Positions 7,230 to 15,882 of a stretch of DNA of 64,000 nucleotides are shown here, piece after piece; the stretch's first letter is position 1; each line of letters begins with the position of its first letter. Source of the DNA: Lachnospiraceae bacterium (GTDB lineage: Bacteria; Bacillota; Clostridia; Lachnospirales; Lachnospiraceae); the NCBI GenBank assembly GCA_017428265.1, contig JAFRRD010000052.1:48648-112647 (forward strand). The letters run 5' to 3'. The notes under the pieces were generated by a model. It did not search any database. It worked only from the letters and a program-made list of their open reading frames with translations, and was not told the DNA's origin. Both the position numbers and the translations under genes were made by a program.

Positions 7230-9005
7230 ATGCAGGATATCATCCGCACCGAGCATCTGGTCTATGAATATGCCGTGCGCAATGACGAAGATGTGGTCGA
7301 AAGCATCAACCGCGCCGTGGATGACGTTTCCCTGAGCATCCGGGAGGGCGATTTCGTCGCGATCCTGGGGCGGAACGGCTCCGGCAAGTCCACTTTCGCG
7401 AAGCAGCTGAACGCGCTTCTGTATCCGACCGGCGGGACCGTCTGGCTCTGCGGAAAGGATACCTCCGACGAGGAGAATCTCTGGACGGTGCGCAGCTCGG
7501 CCGGTATGGTCTTCCAGAATCCGGACAACCAGATCGTCGCGTCGATCGTGGAGGACGACGTGGGCTTCGGCCCCGAGAACCTCGGCGTTCCGACGGAGGA
7601 GATCTGGCGGCGCGTGGAAAATGCCCTGAACGCGATCGGGATGGCAGCCTATGCCGAGACCAGCCCGCTGCGGCTTTCCGGCGGCCAGAAGCAGCGTGTT
7701 GCGATCGCCGGCATCCTGGCGATGAAGCCGAAATGCCTGATCCTCGACGAGCCGACGGCCATGCTGGACCCGGAAGGGCGGCGTGAAGTCCTGAAGGCCG
7801 TGCATGAGCTGAATGAAGCGGCCGGGATCACGGTGCTGCTGATCACGCACTACATGGAAGAGACCGTGGACGCGGACCGCATCGTCGTGATGCAGGCCGG
7901 CAGGGTGCGCATGGACGGCACGCCGCGCGGGATCTTCTCGCGGACGGACGAGATCCATGCCATGGGTCTGGCGCTTCCGCCGGCCACGGAACTGGCGGAC
8001 CGCCTGCGGGCGGCGGGGCTTGCCCTTCCGCAGGGCATCCTCTCGGAAGAGGAACTGGTCCGCGAACTGATCCGGATCCGGCCGGAGAAAAGCGGTTTAG
8101 AGCAGGAGGCAGTAGGCGCAGAAGCACCCAAAACTCCCGCCGGAGCGCCGTCCGGCTCCGTGCTGACCCTTTCCCATGTTTCCTATGAATACGAGCCAGG
8201 GACGCCGATGGCGGCGACCGGCCTTGACGGCGTTTCCCTGACCATCCGCCAGGGCGAATTCCTGGGCATCATCGGCCGCACCGGCTCCGGAAAGTCCACG
8301 CTGATCCAGCATTTGAACGGCCTGCTCAAGCCCTCCCGCGGCACGGTCTCGTGGAACGGGGAGGACATTTTCGGGGAGAAATACGACCGCCGTGCGCTCC
8401 GCGGCAAGGTCGGCCTGGTCTTCCAGTATCCGGAGCACCAGCTCTTTGAGGAGACCGTGATCAAGGACGTGAGCTTCGGCCCGAGAAATCAGGGCCTGTC
8501 CGAAGAGGAGATCCGCGAACGGGCGCGGCTCGCGATGGAGGCGGTCGGCCTGTCGGAGGACTACGATGAGCGCTCGCCCTTTGACCTTTCCGGCGGCGAG
8601 AAGCGCCGCGCGGCGCTTGCCGGCGTGCTGGCGATGCAGCCGGAGATCCTCGTTCTGGACGAACCGACCGCGGGCCTGGATCCCGCCGGCCGCTACCGCC
8701 TGCTCGAGACCCTCATGAAGCTGAAGGACGGCGGCATCGGCATCGTCTTCGTATCGCACAGCATGGAGGACATCGCCGAGACCGCGGACCGCATCGTGGT
8801 CATGCACGGCGGCCGCGTGGAAATGGAAGGCGCGCCGCGGGAGATCTTCCGCCGCGGCGAAGAATTGGATAAGATCGGGCTCGCGATCCCCGCAGTGACC
8901 CGCATCGCACGGCATCTGGCCGCCGAGGGCTGCCCGGCGGATCCCGACGTCCTTTCCATGGACGAAGCCGTCCGGAGCATCCTGGCGGGCTGGAAGAGTG
9001 AATAA
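7230..9005 (+). CDS. ecfA: Fused energy-coupling factor ATPases EcfA1-EcfA2
   Basis: This 591-residue protein contains two complete ABC ATPase domains of the energy-coupling factor (cobalt/vitamin) transporter type. Domain 1 has Walker A GRNGSGKST (residues 47-55), signature LSGGQ (149-153) and Walker B CLILDEPTAMLD. A linker of roughly residues 285-325 leads to domain 2, with Walker A GRTGSGKST (about 349-357), LSGGE (about 453-457) and ILVLDEPTAGLD. In most Bacillota the two ATPases are separate genes, ecfA1 and ecfA2; here one polypeptide would make the heterodimer. The ATG at 7230 has AAAGGAGA upstream. EcfT follows; no obvious vitamin-specific S component is adjacent. Confidence 0.93.
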   Translation: MQDIIRTEHLVYEYAVRNDEDVVESINRAVDDVSLSIREGDFVAILGRNGSGKSTFAKQLNALLYPTGGTVWLCGKDTSDEENLWTVRSSAGMVFQNPDNQIVASIVEDDVGFGPENLGVPTEEIWRRVENALNAIGMAAYAETSPLRLSGGQKQRVAIAGILAMKPKCLILDEPTAMLDPEGRREVLKAVHELNEAAGITVLLITHYMEETVDADRIVVMQAGRVRMDGTPRGIFSRTDEIHAMGLALPPATELADRLRAAGLALPQGILSEEELVRELIRIRPEKSGLEQEAVGAEAPKTPAGAPSGSVLTLSHVSYEYEPGTPMAATGLDGVSLTIRQGEFLGIIGRTGSGKSTLIQHLNGLLKPSRGTVSWNGEDIFGEKYDRRALRGKVGLVFQYPEHQLFEETVIKDVSFGPRNQGLSEEEIRERARLAMEAVGLSEDYDERSPFDLSGGEKRRAALAGVLAMQPEILVLDEPTAGLDPAGRYRLLETLMKLKDGGIGIVFVSHSMEDIAETADRIVVMHGGRVEMEGAPREIFRRGEELDKIGLAIPAVTRIARHLAAEGCPADPDVLSMDEAVRSILAGWKSE

Positions 9006-9070
9006 AACTGACTGCCGGGCTTCGGCCCGGAATACGATACACTCACAATACCTGATACACAGAGGACAAC

Positions 9071-9859
9071 ATGTTCAGAGACCTGACCCTGGGGCAGTAT
9101 TATCCGGTGGATTCACCGATCCACCGCCTGGACCCCCGCACGAAACTGCTGCTCACCCTGATCCATATCATCGCGCTCTTTTCGGCGCGGGATTTCTGGG
9201 CGTTCGCGGTTTCCGCGGGCTTTCTTGCCGTATGCATCGGTCTCTCGAAGGTCCCCGTCGGCTATATGGCCCGGGGCCTGAAGCCCATCCTCTTCCTCCT
9301 CGGCATCAGCGTTTTCTTCAACATTTTCTGGACGAAGGGCGAAGTCCTCTGGGAGATCTGGGACATCGCGATCACGAAAGAGGGCCTGATCCAGGCCGTC
9401 TGGATGGCCGCGCGCCTCGTCCTGCTGATCTTCGGGACCTCGCTTCTGACCTATACGACGAGCCCGACCGAACTCACGGCCGGCCTCGAGCAGGGGCTGC
9501 ATTTCCTGAACCGTATCAAAATTCCGGTGCACGAGATCGCGATGATGATGACGATCGCACTGCGTTTCCTGCCGATCCTGACGCAGGAGACCAATAAGAT
9601 CATGATGGCGCAGATGGCGCGCGGGGCGGACTTCGAGACCGGCGGGCTGATCCGCCGCGCGAAGGCAATGGTCCCGATCCTGGTGCCGCTCTTCGTTTCG
9701 GCTTTCCGCCGCGCGAACGACCTGGCCATGGCCATGGAGGCACGCTGCTACCACGGCGGGAGCGGCCGCACCCGCATGAAGCCCCTGAAATACAGGCGGG
9801 CGGACTGGATCGCCCTGGCCGTCGCGGCGCTGTATCTCGCTGCCGTGTTCATCATTTAG
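9071..9859 (+). CDS. ecfT: Energy-coupling factor transmembrane protein EcfT
   Basis: EcfT is the membrane scaffold (262 residues) joining the ATPases to exchangeable S components. It starts MFRDLTLGQYYPVDSPIHRLDPRTK, a typical EcfT N-terminus, followed by several transmembrane helices. The two Ala-Arg-Gly-type coupling motifs that insert into the ATPase grooves are visible: QMARGADFETGG and AMEARCYHGG. It begins 65 bases after the ATPase gene; between them a CCGGGC-TTCG-GCCCGG hairpin (9015-9030) without a T-run may tune expression. AGAGGA precedes the ATG. Confidence 0.94.
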   Translation: MFRDLTLGQYYPVDSPIHRLDPRTKLLLTLIHIIALFSARDFWAFAVSAGFLAVCIGLSKVPVGYMARGLKPILFLLGISVFFNIFWTKGEVLWEIWDIAITKEGLIQAVWMAARLVLLIFGTSLLTYTTSPTELTAGLEQGLHFLNRIKIPVHEIAMMMTIALRFLPILTQETNKIMMAQMARGADFETGGLIRRAKAMVPILVPLFVSAFRRANDLAMAMEARCYHGGSGRTRMKPLKYRRADWIALAVAALYLAAVFII

Positions 9860-9868
9860 GAGGCGGAA

Positions 9869-10645
9869 ATGAAACGCATCATGCTGACCGTCGCCTATGA
9901 CGGGACAAATTACTGCGGCTGGCAGACGGAGCCGACCGGGCTGTCCGTCGAGGAGGTCCTGAACAAAGCCCTCTCGCAGCGGCTGGGCGAGGACATCCGG
10001 GTGAAGGGCGTCTCCCGCACGGATTCGGGCGTGCACTCGCGGGCCAACCTCTGCGTGTTCGACACGGAGACACCCATCCCGCCCGAAAAGGTCTGTTTCG
10101 CCGTCAACGAAGTGCTGCCCGAAGACATCGTCGTACGGAAGTCCGAGGAAGTCCCCGAGGACTTCCATCCCCGCAAATGCGACAGCCTGAAGACCTACGA
10201 ATATACGCTGTACCACGACAGCTTTCCGGATCCGCTGGTGCGGCATTACACGACCTATTTCTACCGGAAACTGGATGTGCAGAAGATGTGCGAAGCCGCG
10301 GCATATCTCATCGGCGAGCACGATTTTTCCAGCTTCTGCAGCGCGGGCTCACAGGCGGAAACGAAAGTCCGCCGGATCACGGAACTCACGGTCGAAGAGG
10401 AGGGCACGCGCGTTGCCTTCCGCATCACCGGGACCGGCTTTCTCTACAACATGGTCCGTATTGTCGTCGGGACGCTCCTGCGGGTCGGGACCGGCTTCTG
10501 GCCGCCGGAGAAGGTGAAGGAGATCCTGGAAGCAAAGGACCGTCAGGCGGCCGGGCCGAAAGCCCCCGCCGAGGGCCTCTGCCTCATGGAGATCCGCCTC
10601 TTCCCGGAGGGCTTTCCCGAAGAGATCACCCGCAGCTGGCGCTGA
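9869..10645 (+). CDS. truA: tRNA pseudouridine synthase A
   Basis: TruA converts uridines at positions 38-40 of the tRNA anticodon stem to pseudouridine. The 258-residue protein begins MKRIMLTVAYDGTNYCGWQ, and the catalytic Asp lies in VSRTDSGVHSRANL (usual form GRTDAGVHA). The C-terminal FLYNMVRIVVGTLLRVG segment is also typical. It starts ten bases after ecfT from TAGGAGGCGG, so it is co-transcribed; an ecfA-ecfT-truA order is common in Bacillota. Confidence 0.95.
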   Translation: MKRIMLTVAYDGTNYCGWQTEPTGLSVEEVLNKALSQRLGEDIRVKGVSRTDSGVHSRANLCVFDTETPIPPEKVCFAVNEVLPEDIVVRKSEEVPEDFHPRKCDSLKTYEYTLYHDSFPDPLVRHYTTYFYRKLDVQKMCEAAAYLIGEHDFSSFCSAGSQAETKVRRITELTVEEEGTRVAFRITGTGFLYNMVRIVVGTLLRVGTGFWPPEKVKEILEAKDRQAAGPKAPAEGLCLMEIRLFPEGFPEEITRSWR

Positions 10646-10678
10646 TCGCCGCCGACCGGTCCGTTTGCGGGAAATCCG

Positions 10679-10707
10679 TTGAGTTTCCCTGCGTTTCGTG
10701 ATATAAT
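10679..10707 (+). promoter_or_regulatory. Promoter upstream of the deacetylase-like gene
   Basis: TTGAGT (10679-10684) and TATAAT (10702-10707) are spaced by 17 bases. The -35 sits inside a small GGGAAA/TTTCCC inverted repeat. The promoter would drive the deacetylase-like gene, the XpaC-like gene and perhaps the glycosyltransferase. Confidence 0.75.
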
Positions 10708-10737
10708 TATTTGTCCGAACGGGGAAGGAGGTCTGCC

Positions 10738-12144
10738 ATGCCGTCTTATCACTACGGAAGCAGCTCATACGGAGGGCAGCGGCAGCGCCGCCGTACTCCG
10801 CGGGGCAGCCGTGTGCTTGCGGTCGCTGCGCTTTGCATCCTGGCCGGCGGCATCGTCTTCGGCATTGTCAAGGGCGTCGGCCTGGTGCGCAGATGGGTGC
10901 ACGAGGTGATGGACGACCCTCAGGCAACGAAGACGGGCGAATCGCTCATCCCCGGGGAGAGCACCGAAGACGAAACGGATTACAGCGCCCTCATCCGCTC
11001 GGCGGACGCGATGGCCCTGCAGTATGACTACGACGGCGCGATCGCCCTCCTCCAGGAGGTGGAAGGATACGAGAAAAATGAACAGCTGTCGGCCGCGCTC
11101 ACCCGCCTGAAGGCAGCCCGCAGCGAACTCGCAAGAATCGATATCAACAAGGTCTGCCATCTGTCCGTAAGGAGCCTCATCGCCGACCCGGCAGCGGCTT
11201 TCGGATCCGCCGACAAGGACACGCTGGCCGCGAACTATCTCACCGTTGCGGAATTCGAAGCAATCCTCGAGAAGCTTTACGAGGGCGGCTGGGTGCTCGT
11301 GGACATCGGCGACATGGCGCATCCGGACGCAAACGGCTTTTTCGTCAGTGGGACGATCCTGCTGCCGAAGGATAAAAAAGCGTTCGTGCTGTCCGTGGAA
11401 GACCTCGTTTATTACGAGGCAAATGCCGGGAAAGGCTTTGCCGACCGGCTCGTCATCGATGAGGACGGCGATCCGAAATGCACCATGCGGCAGTCCGGCG
11501 GAAAGACCGTGGTCGGCGACCTGGACGTCGTTCCGATCGTCGAAAGTTTTATCAAAAATCATCCCGATTTTTCCTATAAAGGCGCGCGCGGCATCATCGC
11601 CCTGACCGGCTACGACGGGATCCTCGGCTACCGGACGGCGCCAAAATACGGCGATCCGTCGAGCAAGGACTACAAGCCGGCCTACGCCTCAATCAATGTT
11701 GAACTGGAACGTACCGAAGCACGGATGGTCGCTGCGCGGCTGAAGGAACTGGGCTGGCGCTTCGCCTCCCACAGCTGGGGCCACATCAACATGGCCAAGG
11801 CGGAACTGTCCCGCATCAAAGACGATACGGCCCGGTGGAAGGAACAGGTCGTCCCCCTCATCGGCAGCGCGGAGATCCTTTTCTTCGACAGCGGGACGGA
11901 TATCGGCAGCTGGCGGGCCTATTCCGCCGAGAACAATGCAAAATTCGCCTATCTGAAATCAGAAGGCTTTACGTATTACTGCGGGGTGGATCTGACCACC
12001 ATCCCCTGGGTGCAGCTCTCCACCTCCGCCGCGTATCTGCGGCAGGGGCGCGTGAAGGTAAACGGCACGCAGCTCACCCGCTATCCGGAACGGCTCGCCC
12101 CGTTTTTCGACGCGGCGGCGGTCCTGGATAAGGCCAGACCCTGA
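10738..12144 (+). CDS. Membrane-anchored polysaccharide deacetylase-like protein
   Basis: This 468-residue protein has a basic, Tyr/Ser-rich N-terminus, one transmembrane helix (about residues 26-52) and a large extracytoplasmic part. A helical region (about 80-150) precedes a NodB-like domain. There, AFVLSVEDLVYYE stands where TFDDG is expected, and FASHSWGHINM gives the HxxxH metal motif. The first aspartate motif is therefore altered (VED), so activity and substrate are uncertain; peptidoglycan or surface glycan N-deacetylation is the family guess. I chose the ATG at 10738 because AAGGAGG lies seven bases upstream. Confidence 0.75.
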   Translation: MPSYHYGSSSYGGQRQRRRTPRGSRVLAVAALCILAGGIVFGIVKGVGLVRRWVHEVMDDPQATKTGESLIPGESTEDETDYSALIRSADAMALQYDYDGAIALLQEVEGYEKNEQLSAALTRLKAARSELARIDINKVCHLSVRSLIADPAAAFGSADKDTLAANYLTVAEFEAILEKLYEGGWVLVDIGDMAHPDANGFFVSGTILLPKDKKAFVLSVEDLVYYEANAGKGFADRLVIDEDGDPKCTMRQSGGKTVVGDLDVVPIVESFIKNHPDFSYKGARGIIALTGYDGILGYRTAPKYGDPSSKDYKPAYASINVELERTEARMVAARLKELGWRFASHSWGHINMAKAELSRIKDDTARWKEQVVPLIGSAEILFFDSGTDIGSWRAYSAENNAKFAYLKSEGFTYYCGVDLTTIPWVQLSTSAAYLRQGRVKVNGTQLTRYPERLAPFFDAAAVLDKARP

Positions 12145-12162
12145 AACAAAAGGAGGCATCAT

Positions 12163-12801
12163 ATGCGTAAAAACGGAGGAGGCTCATCTTTAGGATTTCT
12201 GGCTCTTGCAGCCGTTGCCGTATTGCTGATCGGCCTGCTCGGCGGCGGTCTCAGCGCCGTGCTGGGCGTACTGGGCATCGCGTTCGGCGCGATCGTCCTG
12301 CTCGTGGCGGGGGTCATGTTTTTTGCCTTCAAGGGCTCGGCCGAAGAGGCGGAAAATGCCGCCAAGAAGGGCAAAGTCATCCTGACGACCGAAGAAGCGC
12401 AGACGCTGGCGACGGCCCGCCACCAGGTGACGGATATCCGCATGCTGAATACGAGGATCACCGATCCGGTGATCCGCCGGCGGAGCAATGAGGTCTGCGA
12501 CATCATGGACAAGATCCTTGCCGCCATGAAGGAGGATCCGAAAAAAATCGCCGAAGGCCAGATGTTCCTGCAGTACTATCTGCCGACGCAGCATGAGATC
12601 CTGATGAAGTTCCAGCATATCGACAACAGCGGCATCGAAGCGAAAACAGAGCTCACCGGCAAGATCCTGGAGCATCTGGACGATATCAAGAAAGCGACCC
12701 AGAAGCAGCTCGGCAACGTGTACGACAATGACGTGTTTGACATCGATGCCGAGATTGAACTCATGAAGGAAAGCATGAAACAGGACGGCCTGATGGGATA
12801 A
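12163..12801 (+). CDS. XpaC-like (5-bromo-4-chloroindolyl phosphate hydrolysis family) membrane protein
   Basis: This 212-residue protein starts with two hydrophobic, Gly/Ala-rich membrane segments (about residues 10-60), followed by a charged helical cytoplasmic domain. The stretch FLQYYLPTQHEILMKF resembles the conserved YYLP-type core of the XpaC family. That family takes its name from a Bacillus phenotype and has no proven enzymatic role; it often travels with TelA-like proteins, which are not seen here. It has its own AAGGAGG and follows the deacetylase by 18 bases. Confidence 0.7.
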   Translation: MRKNGGGSSLGFLALAAVAVLLIGLLGGGLSAVLGVLGIAFGAIVLLVAGVMFFAFKGSAEEAENAAKKGKVILTTEEAQTLATARHQVTDIRMLNTRITDPVIRRRSNEVCDIMDKILAAMKEDPKKIAEGQMFLQYYLPTQHEILMKFQHIDNSGIEAKTELTGKILEHLDDIKKATQKQLGNVYDNDVFDIDAEIELMKESMKQDGLMG

Positions 12802-12815
12802 GGAAAGCAGAAACT

Positions 12816-13814
12816 ATGATCACGGTCATCGTGCCCGTATATAACACAGAATCATATCTGGAGAAATGCGTGGACAGTATTCTGGCGCAGTCGTACGCCG
12901 ATCTGGAGATCCTGCTGATCGACGACGGCTCGACAGACCGTTCCGCGCAGATCTGCGATGAATATGAAAAACGCGACAGCAGGATACGGGTGATCCGTAC
13001 GGAGAACCGAGGCCTGTCCGAAGCAAGAAACCGCGGTCTGGATGAGGCCAAAGGCGAATGGATCGGTTTTGTCGATTCGGATGACTGGATCGACCCGGAC
13101 ATGTATGAATGCCTCCTGCGAAGAGCCCTGGAGACCGGTGCGGATATTGCGGAGTGCGGCATCCGGTCGGAACAGCCGTCCGGGACCGTGGCCAAAAAAC
13201 GGAAGGCATTGGTCGTGTGCGGAGAAGAAGCCGTCAGGGAACTCCTGCAGCCCAGCCTGAGCAACGTGGTCTGGGACAAACTGTACAAAAAAAGCTGCTT
13301 TGAAACGATCCGTTTTCCGGCAGACCGGCTGTTTGAAGATGTAGCGGTGACGTACCGCCTGCTGATGACGGCAGGGACCGTGTGTACCGTTGAGGACTGC
13401 AAATACAACCATCTGCAGCGTCAGGGGAGCCTGTCACTGCAGTATTCGATGAAAAACCTTGCCGGATACTGGCTGTCGCATAAAGAGCGCTATGACTTCC
13501 TGAAAGACAAAGTCGGCGCGGAGGAAAACAAGAAGCTGAGAAAAGTTTGTGCGAGAGCCGCGGCAAGGACCTGGGCCCATTATCATGACTGCGAAGCGGA
13601 AGAACGGAAAGCATACGCTGCGGCGGTCGGGGAGATGAACCGTTTCGTCAGGCAGTGCATTCCGCTGTTCGGGGAGCGCGGATGGGATACGGCACTGCGG
13701 ATCGGCGTTTTCTTTCCTCATTTCAACAATTCCCTGTCATTTTGCCTGTCCCGGATGCTGCTCGGGATCAGGAAGAAAAAAACTGCGGATACGATTGCCG
13801 AAGCCGAAAGCTGA
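12816..13814 (+). CDS. Family 2 glycosyltransferase
   Basis: This 332-residue GT-A fold glycosyltransferase begins MITVIVPVYNTESYLEKCVDS, with the nucleotide-binding LLIDDGSTD and the metal-binding DSDD in IGFVDSDDWIDPDMYE. The C-terminal half is helical and has no clear membrane helix, so it probably acts at the inner face of the membrane. It sits just before the surface-polysaccharide cluster but is separated from it by a terminator and a new promoter. Donor and acceptor sugars cannot be read from sequence. Confidence 0.9.
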   Translation: MITVIVPVYNTESYLEKCVDSILAQSYADLEILLIDDGSTDRSAQICDEYEKRDSRIRVIRTENRGLSEARNRGLDEAKGEWIGFVDSDDWIDPDMYECLLRRALETGADIAECGIRSEQPSGTVAKKRKALVVCGEEAVRELLQPSLSNVVWDKLYKKSCFETIRFPADRLFEDVAVTYRLLMTAGTVCTVEDCKYNHLQRQGSLSLQYSMKNLAGYWLSHKERYDFLKDKVGAEENKKLRKVCARAAARTWAHYHDCEAEERKAYAAAVGEMNRFVRQCIPLFGERGWDTALRIGVFFPHFNNSLSFCLSRMLLGIRKKKTADTIAEAES

Positions 13815-13822
13815 GCACCGGA

Positions 13823-13849
13823 AAGACTGCCTGAAAGGCAGTCTTCTTT
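13823..13849 (+). terminator. Rho-independent terminator
   Basis: AAGACTGCCT pairs with AGGCAGTCTT over a three-base loop, followed by CTTTATT. It ends the transcript carrying the glycosyltransferase at 12816. Confidence 0.85.
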
Positions 13850-13871
13850 ATTGCCTTGCTGTTGCTGAACA

Positions 13872-13900
13872 TTGACAATCGGCGAAGAAAAGAGTATTAT
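13872..13900 (+). promoter_or_regulatory. Promoter of the surface-polysaccharide cluster
   Basis: TTGACA (13872-13877) is followed after 17 bases by TATTAT (13895-13900); an overlapping TATAAT at 13898-13903 would have a 20-base spacer. About 75 bases of leader precede the aminotransferase gene. From here to 27571 all genes are on the plus strand with gaps of at most about 60 bases, consistent with one long operon. Confidence 0.75.
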
Positions 13901-13979
13901 AATTGAATATTGTGGCGTATTATAACCCGCCGCAGAAACGTCCGGCCTGAAGCGTATCCGGACCCGAAGGAGGCAGTCA

Positions 13980-15278
13980 ATGTACGACGGCAAAAGCACG
14001 AAACTGGAAAAGAAAGTCTGGCTGAGTTCTCCCACCATGCACGGGGAAGAACTGAAATATATGAAAGAAGCCTACGACACCAACTGGATGAGTACGGTCG
14101 GGGCAAATATCAATGAGGTCGAGCGTCTGGCTGCCGAAAAGATCGGCTGCGGCTATGCGGTCGCCCTTTCCTGCGGAACGGCGGCCCTGCATCTCGCGAC
14201 CAGGCTGGCCGGAGAACAGCTTTACGGCATTCACCCGGCAAACGGCGGAAGCCTTGCCGGCCGCAAGGTCTTCTGCTCCGACATGACCTTCGACGCGACC
14301 ATTAATCCGGTGGCTTACGAAGGCGGCGAAGCGGTCTTCATCGATACGGAATACGACACCTGGAACATGGATCCGGCCGCCCTGGAGAAGGCTTTCGAGA
14401 TCTATCCCGAGGTGAAGCTGGTCGTCGTCGCACACCTCTACGGGACGCCCGGAAAGATCGATGAGATCCGTGCGGTCGCCCGCAGGCACGGCGCCCTTAT
14501 CGTGGAAGATGCCGCGGAATCCTTCGGCGCATCCTACAAAGGGAAACAGACCGGCGGCTTCGGCGATTTCAACGCCATTTCCTTCAACGGCAACAAGATC
14601 ATCACCGGCAGCGCCGGCGGCATGTTCCTGACCGACGTGAAGGAGGACGCCGACAAGGTCCGCAAATGGTCCACCCAGTCCCGTGAAAATGCCCCCTGGT
14701 ACCAGCATGAGGAGATCGGCTACAACTACCGCATGAGCAACGTCATTGCCGGCGTCATCCGCGGCCAGCTGCCCTATCTGGAAGAGCATATCGGCCAGAA
14801 AAAAGCGATCTGGGAACGCTACCGCGAAGGCTTCAAAGGCCTGCCGGTACAGATGAACCCCATCGATTTCGCGAACAGCGAGCCGAACTACTGGCTGAGC
14901 TGCCTGATCATCGATCCGGAGGCCATGTGCCCCGCGGTGCGCGGCGACAGCGAATCGGTCTTCACCCCGCAGCACGGCAAAAGCTGCCCGACCGAGATCC
15001 TGCAGGCCCTGGCATCGATCAATGCCGAAGGGCGCCCGATCTGGAAGCCCATGCACATGCAGCCCATTTACCGCAACCATGCCTTCATTACCAGAGAGGG
15101 CAGCGGCAGGGCGAAAACGAATGCCTACATCGCCGGCGGCGCCGTCGGCAAAGACGGAAGACCGCTCGATATCGGTATGGACATCTTCCACAGAGGCCTG
15201 TGCCTGCCGTCCGACAACAAGATGACCGAAGCCGAGCAGGCCGCGATCATCGAAACGGTCCGCCGCTGCTTTGACTGA
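13980..15278 (+). CDS. DegT/DnrJ/EryC1/StrS family aminotransferase
   Basis: This PLP-dependent sugar aminotransferase (432 residues) would add an amino group to a nucleotide-linked keto-sugar. LSCGTAALHLATRL, VVAHLYGTPGKIDEI and IVEDAAESFGA (the Asp that contacts the PLP nitrogen) are visible. The Schiff-base Lys lies in ISFNGNKIITGSAGG. GAAGGAGG lies a few bases before the ATG. It opens the polysaccharide operon, and the adjacent acyltransferase suggests an N-acylated amino-sugar as product. The specific sugar is not deducible. Confidence 0.92.
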   Translation: MYDGKSTKLEKKVWLSSPTMHGEELKYMKEAYDTNWMSTVGANINEVERLAAEKIGCGYAVALSCGTAALHLATRLAGEQLYGIHPANGGSLAGRKVFCSDMTFDATINPVAYEGGEAVFIDTEYDTWNMDPAALEKAFEIYPEVKLVVVAHLYGTPGKIDEIRAVARRHGALIVEDAAESFGASYKGKQTGGFGDFNAISFNGNKIITGSAGGMFLTDVKEDADKVRKWSTQSRENAPWYQHEEIGYNYRMSNVIAGVIRGQLPYLEEHIGQKKAIWERYREGFKGLPVQMNPIDFANSEPNYWLSCLIIDPEAMCPAVRGDSESVFTPQHGKSCPTEILQALASINAEGRPIWKPMHMQPIYRNHAFITREGSGRAKTNAYIAGGAVGKDGRPLDIGMDIFHRGLCLPSDNKMTEAEQAAIIETVRRCFD

Positions 15279-15290
15279 GGGAGAGCGCAG

Positions 15291-15863
15291 ATGACAGGAA
15301 AGCGTTTGTGGCAGACCCTGCGGCTCTGGTCGATGATGAGCAGCGCAAAGCGGGTAAGATATCTCAGAAAAAACCATGTTTTCGGGGCGATCGGTGAAAA
15401 CGTTACCATCATGGACCGCAAGGTCCCGCTGTATGCGAAGCTGATCCGTATCCACAACAATGTCCGCCTGGCTTCCAACGTGACCTTCGCGACGCACGAC
15501 ATCACCCATTTCGTGCTGAACAAGCTCCCCGGGAGAGAGGGGCCGAAAGCCCTGGAGACCATCGGCTGCATCGAACTGATGGACAATGTGTTCGTCGGGA
15601 CCAATACGACGATCGTGAACGGGGTCCGCATCGGACCGAATGCCGTCGTTGCGGCCGGTTCGGTCGTCACGAAGGACGTTCCGGAAAACTCCGTCGTGGG
15701 CGGCGTTCCGGCACGCTACATCTGCAGCTTTGACGAGTGGCTCGCACGCAGAAAGAATACCTATCCCGCAGAACTGGCACCGAAGCACCAGGAAGTCTCC
15801 GACGAACTGGTCCGGTACATGTGGGAAGAGTTTGAAAATAAGCGGAAACCCGCAGATTCCTGA
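15291..15863 (+). CDS. Hexapeptide-repeat acyltransferase
   Basis: This 190-residue protein contains a left-handed beta-helix made of hexapeptide repeats: [55 protein letters not shown] and the closing [10 protein letters not shown], typical of LbH O- or N-acetyltransferases. THDITH probably carries the catalytic His. A short helical N-terminus and a charged C-terminal tail flank the helix. It follows the aminotransferase by 12 bases, so N-acylation of the amino-sugar made there is plausible, though O-acetylation of the polymer is equally possible. Confidence 0.85.
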   Translation: MTGKRLWQTLRLWSMMSSAKRVRYLRKNHVFGAIGENVTIMDRKVPLYAKLIRIHNNVRLASNVTFATHDITHFVLNKLPGREGPKALETIGCIELMDNVFVGTNTTIVNGVRIGPNAVVAAGSVVTKDVPENSVVGGVPARYICSFDEWLARRKNTYPAELAPKHQEVSDELVRYMWEEFENKRKPADS

Positions 15864-15882
15864 AGAACAGGTGAGGAAGCAA

